In this document: positions 13,661-17,039 of the stretch, in pieces
Layout of the letters: each line of letters starts with the position of its first letter
Numbering within the stretch: position 1 is the first letter of the stretch
From: an uncultured Sutterella sp.
GTDB taxonomy: Bacteria; Pseudomonadota; Gammaproteobacteria; Burkholderiales; Burkholderiaceae_F
Length of the DNA stretch: 17,039 nt
Direction of reading: 5' to 3'
NCBI GenBank assembly: GCA_900542195.1
Contig: UQNA01000060.1
Location: 1-17,039 of the forward strand
The notes under the pieces: model-generated
Seen by the model: only the letters and a program-made list of their open reading frames with translations
The model's database searches: none
Told to the model about the DNA's origin: nothing
Made by a program: the position numbers and the translations under genes

Positions 13661-15457
13661 CTAGCAAAGAGTAATCTCTTTCCAGATATCTTCGGCTCTT
13701 AGCCTCTTACCGCCTTTCCGATCTTGATACTCAGTGTGAAGAAGTTCATGAGCCAGATGGGAGTTAGGCTCTCCCAGATACTCTTTGTACAGCTCTTTAA
13801 TCATCGGGTTGTTATGAGACTGTCTTAAAGAATGTTCCTCATCGATGGTCGTCAGAACTTTAGTGCGGTCCAATTTAAACGGATGATAATCTCCGGCCTC
13901 TCTTGGCGTTCCTCCGCCATTGATGCATCCGCCGGGGCAAGACATTACTTCTATAAAATCAAAAGGACTCTTACCGCTGAGGACTTCATCCGCAATACAG
14001 TCCGCATTAGCCAAACCATGGACCACGCCGATTCTTAACGGAGATTTTCCCTCACCCAGCTCTATGGTCAGTTCCTGTTCCACGTGAGGATGCTCACTTG
14101 CTTTGAACTGAATAGAATTCACATTTTTACCGGTCAATACGTAATAAACGGTTCTTGCCGCAGCTTCTGCCACCCCCGCAGTTTTGCCGAAAATTACCGC
14201 TGCTCCGCTTCCTTTGCTCATAAACGGAGTATCAAAATCTTGGCCTTCCAGTTTTCTAAGATCAATGCCTTTTCCTTTCAAAAGTTTAGCAAATTCTCTT
14301 ACGGTTAAAACCAAATCCACATCTGGAACAGAATCTTTGGCTAGTGCTTGTCTAGCCGCTTCATCCTTCTTGGCCGTACAGGGCATAATGGAAATAGAAC
14401 GGATTTTCTCTTTTGAAATACCTGTTTTCTCCGGAAGCCAACTCTTGATTAAAGAACCCATTACCGCCTGCGGAGAACGGGTAGTTGAAATATGGGGAAT
14501 CAGCTCGGGCTTATGCAGTTCAACAAAGTTAATCCACGCAGGACAGCAGGAGGTAAACATTGGAAGAACTGCATTTTTATCATTAAGGCGATTCAGCAGT
14601 TCCGTACCCTCTTCCATAATAACCACATCGGCAGAGAAATTAGTATCCAGAACACAATCGGCTCCGGCTTTTTTCAAAGCTTCTACGATTTTTCTCTCAA
14701 CGTTCACACCGGCCGGGAATCCGAACTCTTCTCCCAAAGTAGCTCTCACGGCCGGAGCAAATTGAAATACGGTATAAATTCCCGGATCCGTCAAATAATC
14801 ATTGGCAATATCCACTTGGTCACGAGCCTGGAGTGCTCCGGTCGGACATACGACCGTGCATTGACCGCATCGAACACAGTTATCCGATAACGCCCAAGGT
14901 TTCCCTTCTCTTAACGCGGCGGCTCGGTCCCTGCCGGCGCCTTTCATGGTCAATACATAGAGACCTTGAACTTTACCGCAAACCTCAACGCATCTTTCAC
15001 AGCGAATACATTTGTTTGGATCCAGCCAAATAGCTCTGTCGGAATAATCTTCTTCCTTCGCTACCCTGTAGGATCCTGGAGCAATGCCCTTCTTCAAGTC
15101 CAATTTCTCGGCCAAATCCAAGAGTTCACACTTCCCATGTCTATCGCATCCCATGCAATTCATATCATGGTCTGCAAATAAAAGGGCTAGCTGCTTTCTC
15201 TGCGCCTGACGTACTTCAGGAGAATCGGTGCGAATTTCCATTCCGTCTTCTAAGCCGGTCTTACAGCTTGTCGACAGCACTTCTCTTCCGTCAGGATATT
15301 TAATTTTTACGATGCATAAACCGCAGGAACCGGGAGTACTTTCCAGTGTCGGATAAGCACAAAGAGTCGGAACAAAAAATCCAAGTTTTCTTACCGCTTC
15401 TAAGACTGTGAGCTTTTCTGTAAAGGTAAAAGGAACCCCATTAATCAATGCTTTCAT
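13661..15457 (-). CDS. [FeFe] hydrogenase large subunit, group A with N-terminal Fe-S domains
   Basis: The 598-aa product makes or consumes H2 at an H-cluster. N-terminal electron-relay domains come in order: a [2Fe-2S] domain (C33, C45, C48, C65), a His-Cys [4Fe-4S] site (H97-x3-C101-x2-C104-x5-C110), and a double [4Fe-4S] ferredoxin domain (C150, C153, C156, C160; C194, C197, C200, C204). The catalytic domain has all three signatures: TSCCPAW (302-308, proton-transfer C304), MPCTAKKDE (358-366) and EVMSCPGGCINGGG (503-516). This layout matches NAD(P)-linked HndD/HydA subunits. One departure is GKTAGVAEAA (424-433), where many hydrogenases read GxTGGVMEAA. The start has AAGGAAAG upstream. 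A GltD-like gene ends 15 bp before it, suggesting one operon. Maturases HydE, HydF and HydG must lie elsewhere. The enzyme is oxygen-sensitive and probably cytosolic. Confidence 0.95.
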   Translation of the reverse strand: MKALINGVPFTFTEKLTVLEAVRKLGFFVPTLCAYPTLESTPGSCGLCIVKIKYPDGREVLSTSCKTGLEDGMEIRTDSPEVRQAQRKQLALLFADHDMNCMGCDRHGKCELLDLAEKLDLKKGIAPGSYRVAKEEDYSDRAIWLDPNKCIRCERCVEVCGKVQGLYVLTMKGAGRDRAAALREGKPWALSDNCVRCGQCTVVCPTGALQARDQVDIANDYLTDPGIYTVFQFAPAVRATLGEEFGFPAGVNVERKIVEALKKAGADCVLDTNFSADVVIMEEGTELLNRLNDKNAVLPMFTSCCPAWINFVELHKPELIPHISTTRSPQAVMGSLIKSWLPEKTGISKEKIRSISIMPCTAKKDEAARQALAKDSVPDVDLVLTVREFAKLLKGKGIDLRKLEGQDFDTPFMSKGSGAAVIFGKTAGVAEAAARTVYYVLTGKNVNSIQFKASEHPHVEQELTIELGEGKSPLRIGVVHGLANADCIADEVLSGKSPFDFIEVMSCPGGCINGGGTPREAGDYHPFKLDRTKVLTTIDEEHSLRQSHNNPMIKELYKEYLGEPNSHLAHELLHTEYQDRKGGKRLRAEDIWKEITLC

Positions 15458-15472
15458 TATCTTTCCTTTCTT

Positions 15473-17039
15473 TTACTTAGCGGTTTTCCCAATTGGATTG
15501 GCTGTTTCAACCAAAAGTACCCTGTAACAGCGCATGCATCTTTCGGCTTCTTCTTTTGCCTGATCGTCGGTAAGGCCCAACTCAACTTCTTCAAAATTAT
15601 CCGTTCTGTTTAAAGGTTCCAATTCCGGAATTACTGTGCGGGAAGTAGAAATTATCGGCTTGCATTCAGCAGCATCATCAAATAGGCCAGCTGACTTAAT
15701 CATGTCGCTCACCCTTTGTCTCTTATCAAAGGAGAATTCTTCGCCTTCCAGATACTCTTGAATTCGCTGAGCTGCTTTTTCTCCCTGTGCCATGGCTTCA
15801 ATAAGAGAGCGTGGGCCAACTGCACAGTCGCCGCCTGCAAATACACCCTTCCTCGAAGTTTCTAAATTCTCATTGACGGCAATAATGGAGTCTCGTTTAC
15901 CTAATTCAAGCTTATCTGCGCCGACAAATAATTCTTTTTCGAGTTTTTGCCCGATAGCAGCAATAACTTTTGAACAAGGAATAACAAACTCAGAGCCTTC
16001 AATTTCAGTCAGTTTTGATTTTCTGGAATTCGGATCGCCCTCTACCTTCAGTTTGCAGCAAAGTAAGCCTGTTACCTTGCCGTTTTCTACAACCAACTGT
16101 TTTTGCGCTGTCAGCCAATGAAAAGAGACACCTTCTTGATGAGCTTCATGAAGTTCGACAGGATCGGCCGGAGATAGTTGTTCGGTTCTTCTGTATACAA
16201 CAGAGACTTTGCCTGAGCTGATTCTGACTGCCGTTCTGCAGCAATCCATGGCTACGTTTCCGCAACCGACGATTACAGTGTCTCCGTCATAATGAAGAGG
16301 TCTTCCTTTAGAGACTGATTTTTCGACTTGACGGAGAAAATCAATTCCGTCGGTATAGCCGACAATTTTCTCTTCGTCTTCCGGAAAACCGAGTTTGGTA
16401 CCCTTAGCACATCCCACACCGAGAAATACTGCCTTGTATCCGTCGTTGAATAGATCATCTATCGAAAAATCTTTTCCAAACTCTCTTTCGAAAAGAACAC
16501 GTCCTCCGAGATTTTCGATAACTTTACTTGTTTCGCTGGAGAGCAAATCCTTAGGAAGGCGATATTGCGGAATACCGGTTAAGGCCATTCCGCCTGCCCT
16601 ATCTTTGCTTTCGATAATATCTACCGGATAACCGGCAAGAAGCAAGTGGTAAGCACAGGTTATTCCTGCGCCACCCGCACCAATAACAGCTACTTTAGGT
16701 TTATTTTGCGGGGCGCGCCTAGGTTTGAAGAGATGGTCTACGGACTCACCTAGAGAATCAGCTGCATAGCGCTTCAGATTTTTAATATCGACGGGGCCCT
16801 CAAGCTTTCTTCTTCTGCATGCAGACTCACAGAAATGAACACATACGCGCCCGCACGAACCAACTAGCGGATAGTTTCTTAAAAGAACTCCGGTGGCCAA
16901 ATCCGACCTGGATTCCTTAATGTAGTCAATATATCTGGGAATATTAACCTTCGCAGGGCATGCTTCGATACAAGGCGCCGTAACAACGGAATACTGATCA
17001 GCTGATGTGTAGGCTACGTTCTTTTTTAGATCTTCAGGG
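15473..17039 (-). CDS. GltD/NfnB-like NAD(P)H-dependent FAD and Fe-S oxidoreductase, 5' end beyond window
   Basis: The frame is open to the window edge, giving at least 522 residues and lacking its N-terminus; the Met at 16900 is internal. The visible part starts with an Fe-S domain as in the glutamate synthase small subunit (cysteines in APCIEACPAKVNIPRYIDYI and GSCGRVCVHFCESACRR). It continues with an FAD motif (VAVIGAGGAGITCAYHLL), a second nucleotide motif (TVIVGCGNVAMDCCRTA) with VVYRRTEQ suited to NAD(P)H, and the FAGGDCAVGPRSLIEAMAQG segment. About 48 residues of Fe-S domain and linker precede the Met at 16900, so the protein could be a plain GltD-like subunit or the C-terminal part of a NuoF/HydB-GltD fusion. 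Its placement 15 bp ahead of the hydrogenase gene points to an electron-transfer partner rather than glutamate synthase. Confidence 0.85.
   Translation of the reverse strand, partial: PEDLKKNVAYTSADQYSVVTAPCIEACPAKVNIPRYIDYIKESRSDLATGVLLRNYPLVGSCGRVCVHFCESACRRRKLEGPVDIKNLKRYAADSLGESVDHLFKPRRAPQNKPKVAVIGAGGAGITCAYHLLLAGYPVDIIESKDRAGGMALTGIPQYRLPKDLLSSETSKVIENLGGRVLFEREFGKDFSIDDLFNDGYKAVFLGVGCAKGTKLGFPEDEEKIVGYTDGIDFLRQVEKSVSKGRPLHYDGDTVIVGCGNVAMDCCRTAVRISSGKVSVVYRRTEQLSPADPVELHEAHQEGVSFHWLTAQKQLVVENGKVTGLLCCKLKVEGDPNSRKSKLTEIEGSEFVIPCSKVIAAIGQKLEKELFVGADKLELGKRDSIIAVNENLETSRKGVFAGGDCAVGPRSLIEAMAQGEKAAQRIQEYLEGEEFSFDKRQRVSDMIKSAGLFDDAAECKPIISTSRTVIPELEPLNRTDNFEEVELGLTDDQAKEEAERCMRCYRVLLVETANPIGKTAK

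Overview
The window looks like a chromosomal segment of a moderately AT-rich, anaerobic, gut-type proteobacterium. The best guess is a relative of Sutterella, Parasutterella or Turicimonas (Betaproteobacteria, Sutterellaceae). The supports are a proteobacterial-style FabI, a good match to the Fur-box consensus, a tRNA with an encoded CCA end, and a flavocytochrome c/fumarate-reductase-like remnant of a kind abundant in that family. An oxygen-sensitive [FeFe] hydrogenase indicates anaerobic life. The hydrogenase and a UPF0340 (YwlG-type) gene are more typical of Firmicutes, so a Negativicutes-like host or lateral transfer cannot be excluded. The taxonomic call is inference.

Left part (1-5515): UPF0340 protein (-), MoaA radical SAM enzyme of molybdenum cofactor synthesis (+), a coniferyl-aldehyde-type aldehyde dehydrogenase (-), a divergent PutP-type sodium/proline symporter (+) with a strong terminator, and a 78-aa protein of a phage-associated small family (+).

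Middle part (5516-8070): tRNA-Ser(UGA) with its own promoter, followed by about 2.4 kb of decayed, island-like DNA. This stretch holds a perfect 12-bp tandem repeat, a possible broken integrase start, and the C-terminal half of a frameshifted flavocytochrome c-type reductase. That gene remnant is flanked by two inverted, diverged copies of a roughly 124-bp structured element. The two copies keep the same nested stems through different base pairs and share a T-rich tail. I do not recognise this element, and it is the most interesting thing in the window. An attenuator-like set of three complementary segments and a 34-codon ORF with a good ribosome binding site lie nearby.

Right part (8075-17039): a LysE-family exporter (+); fabI (-); and a same-strand run of an HMA metal-binding protein, queC and an FGGY sugar kinase (-), headed by a near-consensus promoter overlapped by a Fur box. 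Then come a 375-aa helical protein of unknown function (+), and a two-gene cluster on the minus strand with a GltD-like flavin/Fe-S oxidoreductase (cut by the window edge) 15 bp ahead of a multi-cluster [FeFe] hydrogenase. The last pair plausibly couples NAD(P)H oxidation to hydrogen evolution, or the reverse.
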